The notes beneath the pieces were generated by a model. The model was given only the letters and a program-made list of their open reading frames with translations. It searched no databases and had not been told where the DNA came from. This document shows positions 1 through 8,337 of a stretch of 26,629 nt of DNA, in pieces. Made by a program: the position numbers and the translations under genes. Positions within the stretch are counted from its first letter, which is position 1; every line of letters starts with the position of its first letter. This stretch comes from an uncultured Clostridia bacterium (GTDB lineage: Bacteria; Bacillota; Clostridia; Oscillospirales; Acutalibacteraceae): contig CAKZZS010000040.1 of NCBI GenBank assembly GCA_937884975.1, positions 1 to 26,629 on the forward strand. Direction: 5' to 3'.

Positions 1-83
1 ATATTCTACGTCAAGTAGTCTTTTTTGTGCTGTCTGCTCAATATGGGGCAGTTCAAACCGTCCTTCTCTATTTATAAATCTGG
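1..83. other. Left flank downstream of the oxidoreductase operon
   Basis: No complete gene fits here. On the minus strand one frame stays open from about position 110 to the left edge (reading ...REGRFELPHIEQTAQKRL...), without an ATG, GTG or TTG start. It may be the tail of a broken gene or the beginning of something outside the window. I see no clear terminator for the minus operon that ends at 84. Confidence 0.25.
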
Positions 84-1283
84 TTATTCCATTATGGGCA
101 ATTTGATTTTCAAATCACTCGTCGGATAGGACGCGCAGGCGTGGAACCAGCCGAACTCCTTATCCATCATTCTTCTTCCGTCGCCCAGAGGCGAAACAAA
201 GATTTCACCGCTTAAAAGCTGCGTACGGCAGAAGCCGCATTCGCCGCAACGGCAGTGAGTATCAACGGGAATTGCCGCTCTTTCAAGGGCGACTGCAACC
301 GGCTCGTTACCCGAAGCCGGAATAACCGTTTTGTCAATACCCCGTACAACGGTGATATTAAAGGTCTTTGTTTCGTTTCCTATCGGATAGCCCGGAATCT
401 TCGTACTGTCGACAGGATTATTCATAACGTCGTGACGGAAGCGCTTTTCTCTTACTCCCATTTCCTTAATTGTCTTTGAAATGAGGTTATACATCGGAAG
501 CGGTCCGCAGAACATATAAGTCGGGTCCTCGCCGGAGTATTTTTCAATAATCTCCCTTGTGACAAAGCCCTTTTCGCCCTGCCAGCTTTCGTCATCGGAA
601 AGAACGTGAACAACCCTTACGTTTTGACAGTCCTTTTCGACCTTGTCAAGCTCTTCTTTAAGAACAATATCGCTTGAATTGACGGAGCCGTAGATTATTG
701 TAATTTTGCAGTCCTTCATTTTGCCGTAGGCGATTTCACGAGCCATTGACAAAAACGGAGTAATTCCGCTGCCGCCTGCAAGAGCGACTATGTTCTTACT
801 GTCGCGAAGCGGTTCCCAGTAGAAAAATCCGAAGGGCATATTCGCTTCAAGTATATCCCCCTCTTTAACATTGTCAAAGAAGAAATCGGGAACAAGATAA
901 GGTCTGTTACGTCTTATCGTAACCTCAACAAAGCCGTCCTCTCCCCTTGCTTCAAAGGGCGCGGAGCTTATTGTATAAGGTCTTGTCAGTACGCTTTCTC
1001 CGATTTTAAGGCGGAAATTGATATACTGTCCTGCCTGGAAAACGGGAATATGACCGTCAGTTGACTGAAGTCTGAAAAGCTTCGAGGTCGGAGAGGTGTC
1101 CTTGATAAGAGTAACCTTGAACTCCATCTTTGCAGGGTGGAGCTTGTCAGCCAATTCACGGACAAAATCCTTGGGCTGCGGAACAGTCGAGGCGTTTTCA
1201 ATACTCTCTTTTCTCATAGCGGTAACTCTTGAAGCGCCGCCGACATCCTTAAGAAAGCCTTTTACCTTAATGCTCTTACTCAT
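84..1283 (-). CDS. Ferredoxin-NAD(P)H reductase-type flavoprotein with C-terminal [2Fe-2S] domain
   Basis: A 399-residue electron-transfer protein of the ferredoxin reductase superfamily, with FAD-, NAD- and plant-type ferredoxin domains fused in that order. Residues 1-50 are an unassigned N-terminal extension. RPYTISS (101-107) is the FAD-binding motif, GGSGITP (170-176) the nicotinamide nucleotide loop, and CGP (259-261) the usual C-terminal nucleotide-domain motif. The last ~95 residues carry C344-x4-C349-x2-C352 and a distant C383, the ligand set of a [2Fe-2S] cluster. It probably moves electrons between NAD(P)H and a partner. The two upstream FAD enzymes of the same operon are the obvious candidates, since its start overlaps the stop of the CrtI-like gene by four bases (ATGA), which implies translational coupling. 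Family assignment is firm. The physiological partner is inference. Confidence 0.85.
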   Translation of the reverse strand: MSKSIKVKGFLKDVGGASRVTAMRKESIENASTVPQPKDFVRELADKLHPAKMEFKVTLIKDTSPTSKLFRLQSTDGHIPVFQAGQYINFRLKIGESVLTRPYTISSAPFEARGEDGFVEVTIRRNRPYLVPDFFFDNVKEGDILEANMPFGFFYWEPLRDSKNIVALAGGSGITPFLSMAREIAYGKMKDCKITIIYGSVNSSDIVLKEELDKVEKDCQNVRVVHVLSDDESWQGEKGFVTREIIEKYSGEDPTYMFCGPLPMYNLISKTIKEMGVREKRFRHDVMNNPVDSTKIPGYPIGNETKTFNITVVRGIDKTVIPASGNEPVAVALERAAIPVDTHCRCGECGFCRTQLLSGEIFVSPLGDGRRMMDKEFGWFHACASYPTSDLKIKLPIME

Positions 1284-2821
1284 TTCGCACCCTCCTTTCT
1301 TTCCATATCTTCAAGTATTGCTTTGGCTGCCGCCCTGCCGTTTGTAACCGCAGGCCCCATGCCGTTGCCCGACATTCCGGGAGAGCCGTTGAATTCGAGT
1401 CCCTTGATGAAATGGTCCTCTTCCTTCATGCCGAGCCTTGCGACAGCGTGGTTATCCATAGAATGGGTGTAGCCGTAAATGCTGCCCTTCCACGCGCCGA
1501 CATAGTGAGAAATCGTCATAGGCGTTGTAATTTCAATTTCGGTAATATTCGGTCTGAAATCAACGCCGGAAATCTTGATATATTCCTCCATCATTTCGTT
1601 GCCCAGACGGCGTTTAAGGTCAAAATAATCCTCTTCCTTAACGCCTTCAAATGCGGTAACGGGAACAAGAGCGGTAATCGACACCTGGGTGTAGCCCTTC
1701 GGAACACAGTCGGGATTTGCATAATTCAGGCAAATCGTGGTTATGTAGTTATAAGGCTCGGTGATATTCTTATAGTTCTCCCAGATTTCATTGGTATCCA
1801 TTGTTCTGCCCGAGAAGGTGGAATAGTTCATAAGTCCGTTTTCCTCGGGAGTGCCTTCAAGAACGGCAATAAGCGAAACGGGGCATACGGAAAGCTTCAT
1901 TCCGTTAATATATTTTATTGCGCCCTCGGGTACCTCGCTCAAAGGCTCTATCATCTGGGTATAAACCTTATTCGGATAAGGAGCACAAACAACGTAATCA
2001 CAGTGAATTTCGTCGCCGTTCTTCGTGCGCACGCCGTAAGCCTTTCCGTCCTTGACAAGGATTTTGTCGACCTCCTGCTTGAATTCAAACTGGCCGCCGT
2101 TCTCCTCAATTTTCTTTTCCATTTTCATACTCATCTCGTGCGAATAACCGCGGCAGACATAGCTGCCCGTGAAGTAATCCGCCATAAGAAAAGCGTAAAT
2201 GGTAAAGGGAAGGTCATCCATACGGTTGCCGACGTAAATCCAATAAGGAGTAAGCATTTCAACCGCTCTCTTAGGAAGATTAAAGGTATTTATAACCTCG
2301 GTTGCGCTGTATCCGACTGTCTTTACAAAATCGGGGTGCTTCAAGAGCATCTGTACCTTGCTCATAGGAGTAACGGACAATATATTCATACTGTCGTACA
2401 CCCTGCGGCACAAAAGCAGTAATTCGTGGACCTTTTCAAATGAGCCGGGAACAACCGCGTCAACCTCTCTCGCCGCGGTTTCATAGCCCTCGTGAAGGAT
2501 AGCGTCAATATCGGAGTTGGGCAGGGCAACTCTATAGCACTCGGGTACCTTAAGCCAGTCAATGTCAACGCCCATATCGTCAAAGAACTGACCGACTTTA
2601 AGTCGGTTGCCCTTTTCGCCGATGGACATCATTTCATGAAGCGTTGCCTCGATTTCAAACCCGTTTCTGACAAAGTCAGTCGCAAGTCCGCCGGGAAGAT
2701 TATGCTTTTCAAGGATAAGTATATCCTTAACACCCTTTGACTGAAGATGAAGAGCAGTGGACATTCCCGAAAGAGCGCCGCCTATGATAATGACGTCATA
2801 ATGGTCTTTGAAATATTTCAT
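1280..2821 (-). CDS. Phytoene desaturase/CrtI-like FAD-dependent oxidoreductase
   Basis: A 513-residue flavoprotein of the CrtI/carotenoid isomerase/amine oxidase superfamily. The N-terminus has a Rossmann ADP-binding fold (VIIIGGALSGMSTA, residues 10-23), then an acidic strand end and LPGGLATDF, typical of phytoene-desaturase-like enzymes. The C-terminus has the second FAD-contacting segment (GSPGMSGNGMGPAVTNGR). Length matches the family (about 490-520). No isoprenoid or carotenoid synthase lies nearby, so a carotenoid substrate is not supported. The adjacent acyl-ACP ligase, ACP and thioesterase make an acyl chain a more likely substrate. It is the second gene of a minus-strand operon and follows a hairpin with a U-tract at 2850-2880. 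An AAAGGAA ribosome site precedes the ATG. The desaturase/isomerase class is well supported, the specific reaction is not. Confidence 0.8.
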   Translation of the reverse strand: MKYFKDHYDVIIIGGALSGMSTALHLQSKGVKDILILEKHNLPGGLATDFVRNGFEIEATLHEMMSIGEKGNRLKVGQFFDDMGVDIDWLKVPECYRVALPNSDIDAILHEGYETAAREVDAVVPGSFEKVHELLLLCRRVYDSMNILSVTPMSKVQMLLKHPDFVKTVGYSATEVINTFNLPKRAVEMLTPYWIYVGNRMDDLPFTIYAFLMADYFTGSYVCRGYSHEMSMKMEKKIEENGGQFEFKQEVDKILVKDGKAYGVRTKNGDEIHCDYVVCAPYPNKVYTQMIEPLSEVPEGAIKYINGMKLSVCPVSLIAVLEGTPEENGLMNYSTFSGRTMDTNEIWENYKNITEPYNYITTICLNYANPDCVPKGYTQVSITALVPVTAFEGVKEEDYFDLKRRLGNEMMEEYIKISGVDFRPNITEIEITTPMTISHYVGAWKGSIYGYTHSMDNHAVARLGMKEEDHFIKGLEFNGSPGMSGNGMGPAVTNGRAAAKAILEDMERKEGAK

Positions 2822-2849
2822 AGCGTATTCCTTTCGTATTGTTTAATCG

Positions 2850-2880
2850 AAAAAACGGGAAGGGGTAATCCCCTCCCCGG
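2850..2880 (-). terminator. Intra-operon terminator/attenuator-like hairpin
   Basis: CGGG-A-AGGGG / CCCCT-C-CCCG forms a GC-rich stem with a TAAT loop (2856-2879). On the minus strand it is followed by six Ts (2850-2855). It lies between the first FAD enzyme (ends 2896) and the CrtI-like gene (starts 2821), so it probably lowers rather than blocks transcription of the downstream pair. Confidence 0.7.
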
Positions 2881-2895
2881 AAAAAACTATTTTTA

Positions 2896-4284
2896 TCAGA
2901 AGAAGCGCTCAATAAGCTCTCTTGAGTATTCGGCAGTTTCATCCATATCGCCGAATGACATAATCTCGCCTGCATAGAAAGTATCATACTTATCCTGCAT
3001 TGCTTCAACCTTGTCATACCAGCCTGCTGCATAATCTTCCGAGAATACATGCGGGAAGTAGTAAACACTCCACTCGTTTACAACGTTTGAAGCCGGGTTG
3101 TGCATTGTCTTAAGGTCATCAAGAACCATCTGTCTGCACTTGTCATAAGGAATTTCTTCGCTGTTTCTATGCTTACGAAGAGCGTATGTAGTGATAACCT
3201 GGTCCTTTGTGTCCTTCCAACGGCGATAGTAAACCATAAGGTGACCGAGAGTCTCGGGAGTCATATTCTCAAATACATAGTAAGAAATTTCGGGATGATC
3301 CTCGGGCTTTGTTTCAACTGCAAGTACGTCATAGCGCTCATAGTCGATCTTCGAGAAGAGCTCCATTTCGTCGTCGCGTGTGTCGAAATAGTCAACCATA
3401 CCTACCTGACCGTCGTCACGCTTGTTGGGGATGTAAAGAGGAGCAGTGACAATAATCTTGTCGTACTCTTCAACTTCTCCGTTAACCGTAACGTAAACCT
3501 TGCCGTCCTTACGCTCAACCTTTTCAATTTTCGAGTTAAGTCTTGCAGGATTCTTAAGGTGGTCGTTAAGAGACTCCCAAATCGACTGTGTGCCGTCCTT
3601 CCAGGTCCAGAGATTAACCTTAACAAAGTTCATCGTGGTCTGGAAATCAAGATACTTAAGAACATAAGCAGCCGGAATTTCGTCGAAATAACCGTAACCG
3701 AAGGAGGTGTACGGCCCAATCCAAACGTCCTGGGTCAACTCAACGCCGTTAAGCTCACACCAATCTTTAAAGGGCATGCAAAGGTCTTTAAGGTTGGGGT
3801 TTACGCCCTTAACGGGTTCACGCTTTGCGTTCTGCTGTGAGAAGCCTTCATATCTTCCCTCTGCAACGCCGCGGTGACCGTTTACATCGTAGCCCTTATA
3901 CTTTGTTTCAAGGATTTCGCCGAGCTTCTTTGTCTGCTTCTTCATCTTAAGAAGACGCGGGATCTTCGAAATGTTCTTCTTGGGCTCAAAGGGTTCGATA
4001 ACGTCGCCCTTTGCGTTCTTATAGTTTCTGTTAAGCTTCGGACCGTCGTGAGTAATTCCGCAGAACTCTTCAACGTCGTGAACTGCGTAATAAGACGGAA
4101 CGCCCATGATAGCGCCCATTTCATAACGTCTGCCGTTATATGTGGGGCTGAAGCACTTACCGCCTACGCGGTCAAGTCTTTCGAGAATAGTGTAGTTTTC
4201 ATAACCCTTTTTCTCGAGATACATACCTGCGGAAAGGCCTGCGGGGCCGCCGCCGATAATGCAAATGCGAATGTCTTTTTCCAT
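2896..4284 (-). CDS. FAD/NAD(P)-binding oxidoreductase (flavin amine oxidase-like)
   Basis: A 462-residue flavoprotein. The N-terminal ICIIGGGPAGLSAGMYL (residues 8-24) is a canonical dinucleotide-binding motif, followed by ILERLDRVGGKCFS, the acidic ribose-binding residue and the GG motif of amine-oxidase/protoporphyrinogen-oxidase-like FAD enzymes. A C-terminal segment (DTFYAGEIMSFGDMDETAEYSRELI) corresponds to the FAD-contacting end of the fold. No signal peptide or membrane segment is evident, so it should be cytoplasmic. It is first in the minus operon, transcribed from the AT-rich divergent region 4285-4464, with a strong GGAGGAA ribosome site. It is distantly related to the next gene, so the operon has two FAD enzymes plus one electron-transfer protein. 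The substrate is not deducible. Confidence 0.8.
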   Translation of the reverse strand: MEKDIRICIIGGGPAGLSAGMYLEKKGYENYTILERLDRVGGKCFSPTYNGRRYEMGAIMGVPSYYAVHDVEEFCGITHDGPKLNRNYKNAKGDVIEPFEPKKNISKIPRLLKMKKQTKKLGEILETKYKGYDVNGHRGVAEGRYEGFSQQNAKREPVKGVNPNLKDLCMPFKDWCELNGVELTQDVWIGPYTSFGYGYFDEIPAAYVLKYLDFQTTMNFVKVNLWTWKDGTQSIWESLNDHLKNPARLNSKIEKVERKDGKVYVTVNGEVEEYDKIIVTAPLYIPNKRDDGQVGMVDYFDTRDDEMELFSKIDYERYDVLAVETKPEDHPEISYYVFENMTPETLGHLMVYYRRWKDTKDQVITTYALRKHRNSEEIPYDKCRQMVLDDLKTMHNPASNVVNEWSVYYFPHVFSEDYAAGWYDKVEAMQDKYDTFYAGEIMSFGDMDETAEYSRELIERFF

Positions 4285-4464
4285 TTCTATTCCTCCATAA
4301 ATAGATTGATAAAAATATCACGAAGCCATTATACATTATTTTTAAATAAAATGCACTACTTTTTTAAAAATTTTTTATTTTTTTTATTATTTTTGCAAAA
4401 AGCCTACCATTAAAGTCGTTTTTATGCTAAAATATAGGGGATAATAACTTCGGGAGGGAAGAGA
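4285..4464. promoter_or_regulatory. Divergent promoter region of the acyl/oxidoreductase cluster
   Basis: This 180-bp AT-rich region separates two outward-facing operons. Minus strand: a TATAAT -10 (4328-4333 on +) about 45 bp before the start of the 2896-4284 gene, with no good -35. Plus strand: TAAAAT (4428-4433) about 30 bp before the acyl ligase start, with a weak -35. A long A/T tract (4361-4395) sits between them and may serve as an UP element. A shared region suggests co-regulation of both halves. Confidence 0.55.
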
Positions 4465-5838
4465 ATGCGTTTCGGTTCATTTTATGAGTTAATCGGCTAC
4501 TATGCCGAAAAGAACGGCTCGCGCCCTGCGCTGTATTTTGAAGAAAACGGTCAAAAGCGGAGTATGAGCTATTCCGAGCTTCTTAAAGAAATCTGCGAAC
4601 GGGAAAAAGAGCTTTTAAAAACCGGAAAAACAAGTATCGGCATTCTCTGCTCGGGCGACAGGGACTGTATTGTTACCGTCTTTGCGGCAGTGAACGCCGG
4701 AATGCAGGTGGTAATGCTTGACGAATCATCTTCGGACGAGACGTTAAAAAAGCAAATTAAAATTGCAGATGTGGATTATCTTTACGCTTCGGACAAAAAA
4801 GCTGTCGAAAGCCTTTCGCTCTTTCTTACCGACGGCGTTGAAAAGGACGCAAAAAGAATACTATTTTTCACCTCCGGCACCACAAGCGTTTCAAAGGCGG
4901 TAGTGCTTACTGAAAAAAGCCTTTGCTCAAGCGCTTACAACGGAAGCGAAAAGCTGCCGCTTAAAGAAGACGATATACTTATGTGTATGCTTCCCCTTTC
5001 GCATGTTTTCGGCTTTGTGTGCTCGCTTCTCTGGGGTCTTTCGTGCGGCAGCGCAGTTGCCCTCAGCCGCGGCGCAAGAAGCCTTCTTACCGACTTTTCG
5101 TTCTTTAAGCCGACTGCGGTTTCACTCGTTCCAATGCTTCTCGGCTTCTTTATAAAAAACAAGCTTTTTAACGAGGAGCTGGATTTAATACTTATCGGCG
5201 CAGGCGACTGCTCCGAAGCGCTTCTTGACGCAGTTAAGGCGATGGGAAAACGCGTCAGCTTCGGTTACGGTCTTACGGAGACGAGCTCCGGCGTTGCGAT
5301 AAGCGTTTCGGGCGACCTGCACGCGCTTGAAATCTGTCCCGACGACGAAATAAAAATCGCTCCCGACGGGGAAATTCTCATTTACGCTCCGACGTGTATT
5401 ATGCAGGGTTATTATAAGGATAAGGAAAGCACCGAAAAGGCAATTGAAAACGGACTTTTGCATTCGGGCGACCTCGGCTTTTTGGATATGGACGGCCGGC
5501 TTCATATCACGGGCAGAAAAAAGGAAATGCTTGTCTTACCGAGCGGTACAAAAATCTTTCTTCCCGACTACGAGGCGGCGCTTGCAAAGGCGGTTGAAAA
5601 CGCAGAGCTTGCGGTAATACTGCTTAAAAACAAGCCCGTGCTCGTAATAAAGGAAATTGAAGAAAAACGTAATGAAATACTTGAAAAATTAAATGAGGAA
5701 ATGAAAAAGCATCCGCGCTCGCATCAGCTTTCGCAGGTGATTTTCACTGATAAACCGCTACCGAGAACGGCGACGGGCAAAATAAAACGCTGGGAAATCC
5801 AGAAAACGGAGGAAGAAAAAAATGGCAAAAATGAGTAG
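4465..5838 (+). CDS. AMP-dependent acyl-ACP/acyl-CoA ligase
   Basis: A 457-residue ANL-superfamily adenylating enzyme. It has the P-loop-like A3 motif FFTSGTTSVSKAVVL (about 134-148), the aromatic A5 motif GYGLTET (about 267-273), the A7/A8 region SGDLGFLDMDGRLHITGRKKEM, and the C-terminal lysine motif PRTATGKIKRWE. All catalytic motifs are intact. Length is at the short end for the family (500-550), typical of compact bacterial acyl-ACP ligases. The ACP gene begins inside its last 17 bases, so the likely acceptor is the phosphopantetheine arm of that ACP rather than free CoA. It would activate a carboxylic (probably fatty) acid with ATP and load the dedicated carrier. The ribosome site GGGAGGGAAG precedes ATG. 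Confidence 0.85.
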   Translation: MRFGSFYELIGYYAEKNGSRPALYFEENGQKRSMSYSELLKEICEREKELLKTGKTSIGILCSGDRDCIVTVFAAVNAGMQVVMLDESSSDETLKKQIKIADVDYLYASDKKAVESLSLFLTDGVEKDAKRILFFTSGTTSVSKAVVLTEKSLCSSAYNGSEKLPLKEDDILMCMLPLSHVFGFVCSLLWGLSCGSAVALSRGARSLLTDFSFFKPTAVSLVPMLLGFFIKNKLFNEELDLILIGAGDCSEALLDAVKAMGKRVSFGYGLTETSSGVAISVSGDLHALEICPDDEIKIAPDGEILIYAPTCIMQGYYKDKESTEKAIENGLLHSGDLGFLDMDGRLHITGRKKEMLVLPSGTKIFLPDYEAALAKAVENAELAVILLKNKPVLVIKEIEEKRNEILEKLNEEMKKHPRSHQLSQVIFTDKPLPRTATGKIKRWEIQKTEEEKNGKNE

Positions 5839-6076
5839 AGAAGAATTAGTACAGGAAATCATTCAGACTGTCTATGACTGCGCTCCCGAGATGGAAGGCG
5901 TTGAGCTTTCCGAGGAAACGGTAATAAATACCGATACTAACATCGATTCAATGGGTATGACTCTTATCATTTGCAGACTTGAAGCAAATCTTGACGTAAA
6001 AATTCCCCATAAGGAATGGGACAGCCTGCTCACACTCGGCGACGTAGTAAACGCCTTTTATTCAAGAATGGAATAA
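5822..6076 (+). CDS. Acyl carrier protein
   Basis: An 84-residue acidic helical protein of the ACP family. The phosphopantetheine attachment serine is S43 in NIDSMGMT, in the usual place at the start of helix II. Length matches single-domain ACPs. It overlaps the ligase gene by 17 bases, and its own TAA shares bases with the ATG of the thioesterase (TAATG), so ligase, carrier and thioesterase are translationally coupled. It is probably a dedicated carrier for the acyl chain handled by this cluster, not the housekeeping AcpP, because fab genes are absent. GGAGGAAG lies six bases before the chosen ATG. Confidence 0.88.
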   Translation: MAKMSREELVQEIIQTVYDCAPEMEGVELSEETVINTDTNIDSMGMTLIICRLEANLDVKIPHKEWDSLLTLGDVVNAFYSRME

Positions 6077-6789
6077 TGAACATATACGAAAAGGAATATA
6101 AAATCCAAAGCTCGGATGTTGATATGTTCCGCCGCCTTCGCCTTTCAAGGCTTTTCACCTTTACCCAGGAGGCGGCTATTCACCACACCGAGCAGTTAGG
6201 CGCAGGAAGAGCGAAAACGCTTGACCGCGGCTTTCTCTGGGTCGTCACAATGCAGCACGCCGAAATAAAACGGCCGCCGGTTTATGACGACGAAATAAAG
6301 CTTATTTCATATCCCGGTAAAACGATGAACGTTATTTTCCCGAGGTATTATTCCTTTATCGACAAAAACGGTGAAGAAATAATCCGCGGCAGCGCTCTTT
6401 GGATGCTTATGGATATGAACACAAGAAGGATGATTTTTCCCGATGACGAGGGAATTAAAATCGACGTCAATGAGGACGTTGACGGCTTTCCCCTGCCAAA
6501 GCCCATTAAACCCGAGGAAACGGACAAAACGTATTCTCTCACCGTCCCGTTCAGCTTTTCGGATATAAACGGACACCTGACGAATACAAAGTATTTTGAC
6601 ATTGCCGAGGATATAACGGATAATGCTTCTTCGGGGAAAGTGCCGAAATACGTTGCGGTTGAATACTCGGGCGAAGCAAGATTTTCTCAAAGAATTGATA
6701 TTCACTACTACGAAAGGGAAAACTCCGTTTATCTTCAGGGCGTAAAGGATGACGGCAAAAAGGTTTTCAAGCTTAAAACGGAGTATTAA
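6076..6789 (+). CDS. Acyl-ACP thioesterase (FatA/FatB-like, double hotdog)
   Basis: A 237-residue acyl-ACP thioesterase, complete from the ATG that overlaps the ACP stop. An upstream start in the same frame would add 20 residues and lie inside the ACP gene, so I reject it. Two hotdog repeats are visible: residues 1-125 with the substrate-binding helix (RLFTFTQEAAIHHTEQLG) and 150-237 with the catalytic segment SDINGHLTNTKYFD (D163, N165, H167) and a downstream acidic residue (E178). It should hydrolyse acyl chains from the adjacent ACP. Having both a ligase (loading) and a thioesterase (release) for one carrier implies that the chain is modified while bound, presumably by the divergent FAD enzymes. 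Confidence 0.85.
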   Translation: MNIYEKEYKIQSSDVDMFRRLRLSRLFTFTQEAAIHHTEQLGAGRAKTLDRGFLWVVTMQHAEIKRPPVYDDEIKLISYPGKTMNVIFPRYYSFIDKNGEEIIRGSALWMLMDMNTRRMIFPDDEGIKIDVNEDVDGFPLPKPIKPEETDKTYSLTVPFSFSDINGHLTNTKYFDIAEDITDNASSGKVPKYVAVEYSGEARFSQRIDIHYYERENSVYLQGVKDDGKKVFKLKTEY

Positions 6790-6793
6790 GCAA

Positions 6794-8236
6794 ATGAAAA
6801 AAACCGGTTCAATTTTAATCTGTGTTTTAATAATTCTTATTCTTTCCTCCTGCGCCGCAAAGACGCAGGAGCTGTCATTTTCATCTTCAAACGAACAAAC
6901 GAAGGCTGTTTACGACTATCTTTGTTCAATTGAGGGCGAAAAAGCTTTAAGCGCCCAGCAGGAATCGACGTGGATGGAGTCGCCCGAATATGAGATGGAT
7001 TACATTTTTAACGCCTCGGGCAGGTACCCTGCAATGCGCGGTCTTGACTATATGAACGACGATTTTGAAGGCGTAAATAAAAGAGCCGAGGAATGGTGGA
7101 ACAAGGGCGGACTTGTGACAATTTGCTGGCATTGCGGAAGTGATTTTTCCGGTGCGTGGAAGGAGTCGCAGGAAACCGAGATAGCCGACTGGGACAAGGC
7201 GCTGACAGAGGGCACGGAAGAATATAACGCGCTCCTTAAAGGAATGGATAAAGCGGCTGACGCACTATATGAACTTAAAGAAAAGGGCGTAACCGTTATC
7301 TGGCGACCCTTCCACGAAGCCGACGGCGGCTGGTTCTGGTGGGGCAAGGGCGAAAGCGAGAATTTTAAAAAGCTCTGGCGTATTATGTATAAGCATTATA
7401 CAGTTGACAGAGGACTTGATAACCTGATATGGGTTCAGGGCTTTTCACACAACGGCGAAAAGCTGAATAAATGGTACGTCGGAAATGAGTATTGCGATAT
7501 TATAGGCGCCGACAGCTATGACGGCGGCTCACAGAGCGAGCTTTACAAAACGGTTAAAAAAGTCCGCGCAAATAATAAACCGATTTGCTTTCACGAATGC
7601 GGCGAAAACCCGACTGCCGAGCAGTTAAAAGAAACAAAGTGGCTTTGGTTTATGACTTGGCATACCGAATATTTAACCGACAATAATTCCGAAAAGGAAA
7701 TCAACAGTTTATATAACAGCGAATACATTATTACGCTTGATGAATTGCCCGATTTCAGAAACGGAGAAGACAGTATGAAAGACACCGATATTTCTTTAAA
7801 CGAACAACATTCTTTCACGGTTGAAAATATACTTGACGCAGTTGAATGGCTCGGCAAAGTCGACGGTGAAATAAACGTTCCTGCAGAATACATTGTAGAT
7901 AACGGCTCATTAAAGAAAATTGACCTTGAGGGAAAGATTTTCTCCCTTGAATGCCACGGCACGGCTTATTATTCATTTTTAAACGAAAACAAAGAAAAAT
8001 ATATTGAAAGAATATTTTTATTCATTGAAAACTACAGTTTTGAAGAATGTAAAAATGAGCTTGAAAAGCTGTACGGTGAACCTGTCTCACAGGGCGAGGA
8101 ACCCTATGTTGAGTCGCTCGGCGGAGTTGTCAGCCGGACCGATTACGAAACCGACACGATGAGAATCCGTGTTGAAACAGCGAGCAAGCACAATTATATT
8201 ACGCTTGAGTTTAAATTGAAAAGCAATAATTCATAA
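6794..8236 (+). CDS. GH26-family lipoprotein (beta-mannanase-like) with an extra C-terminal domain
   Basis: A 480-residue secreted lipoprotein. Residues 1-20 form a type II signal peptide (MKKTG, hydrophobic core, LSSC lipobox, acylated Cys20). Residues about 30-325 are a glycoside hydrolase family 26 domain. The acid/base glutamate is E175 in WRPFHEADGGWFWWG, and the likely nucleophile is E268 in PICFHECGE. GH26 enzymes mostly cleave beta-1,4-mannan. Residues about 330-480 are an additional domain with no motif I recognise (FIENYSFEECKNELEKLYGEP), unusual for GH26. I chose the ATG at 6794, four bases after the thioesterase stop, because a signal peptide begins there. Co-transcription with acyl genes is odd and could mean that the glycosidase acts on a lipid-linked glycan. 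That is speculation. Confidence 0.82.
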   Translation: MKKTGSILICVLIILILSSCAAKTQELSFSSSNEQTKAVYDYLCSIEGEKALSAQQESTWMESPEYEMDYIFNASGRYPAMRGLDYMNDDFEGVNKRAEEWWNKGGLVTICWHCGSDFSGAWKESQETEIADWDKALTEGTEEYNALLKGMDKAADALYELKEKGVTVIWRPFHEADGGWFWWGKGESENFKKLWRIMYKHYTVDRGLDNLIWVQGFSHNGEKLNKWYVGNEYCDIIGADSYDGGSQSELYKTVKKVRANNKPICFHECGENPTAEQLKETKWLWFMTWHTEYLTDNNSEKEINSLYNSEYIITLDELPDFRNGEDSMKDTDISLNEQHSFTVENILDAVEWLGKVDGEINVPAEYIVDNGSLKKIDLEGKIFSLECHGTAYYSFLNENKEKYIERIFLFIENYSFEECKNELEKLYGEPVSQGEEPYVESLGGVVSRTDYETDTMRIRVETASKHNYITLEFKLKSNNS

Positions 8237-8250
8237 TAAAAAGAACGGAA

Positions 8251-8290
8251 AACGGCTCTCAAAAGGAGCCGTTATTCTTTTTATTCTTTT
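8251..8290 (+). terminator. Rho-independent terminator of the acyl/GH26 operon
   Basis: AACGGCTC (8251-8258) pairs perfectly with GAGCCGTT (8266-8273) around a 7-nt loop. A T-rich tail (ATTCTTTTTATTCTTTT) follows. It lies 15 bp after the GH26 stop. Confidence 0.85.
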
Positions 8291-8337
8291 CATTTTTTAA
8301 TTAAATATTGAGTGAGACAAATTACCCGTAAATGTGC

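Noticed and set aside
1412..2422. 336-codon open frame on + opposite the CrtI-like gene
   Set aside because: It is antisense to a gene with clear family motifs, no ribosome site and no recognisable domain. A shadow of the real coding strand.
1280..2821. Carotenoid biosynthesis cluster
   Set aside because: The CrtI-like enzyme alone suggests this, but no phytoene synthase or prenyl synthase is present and acyl-ACP genes are adjacent.
3100..3840. 246-codon open frame on + opposite the first FAD enzyme
   Set aside because: Antisense shadow of a well-supported flavoprotein gene, without motifs.
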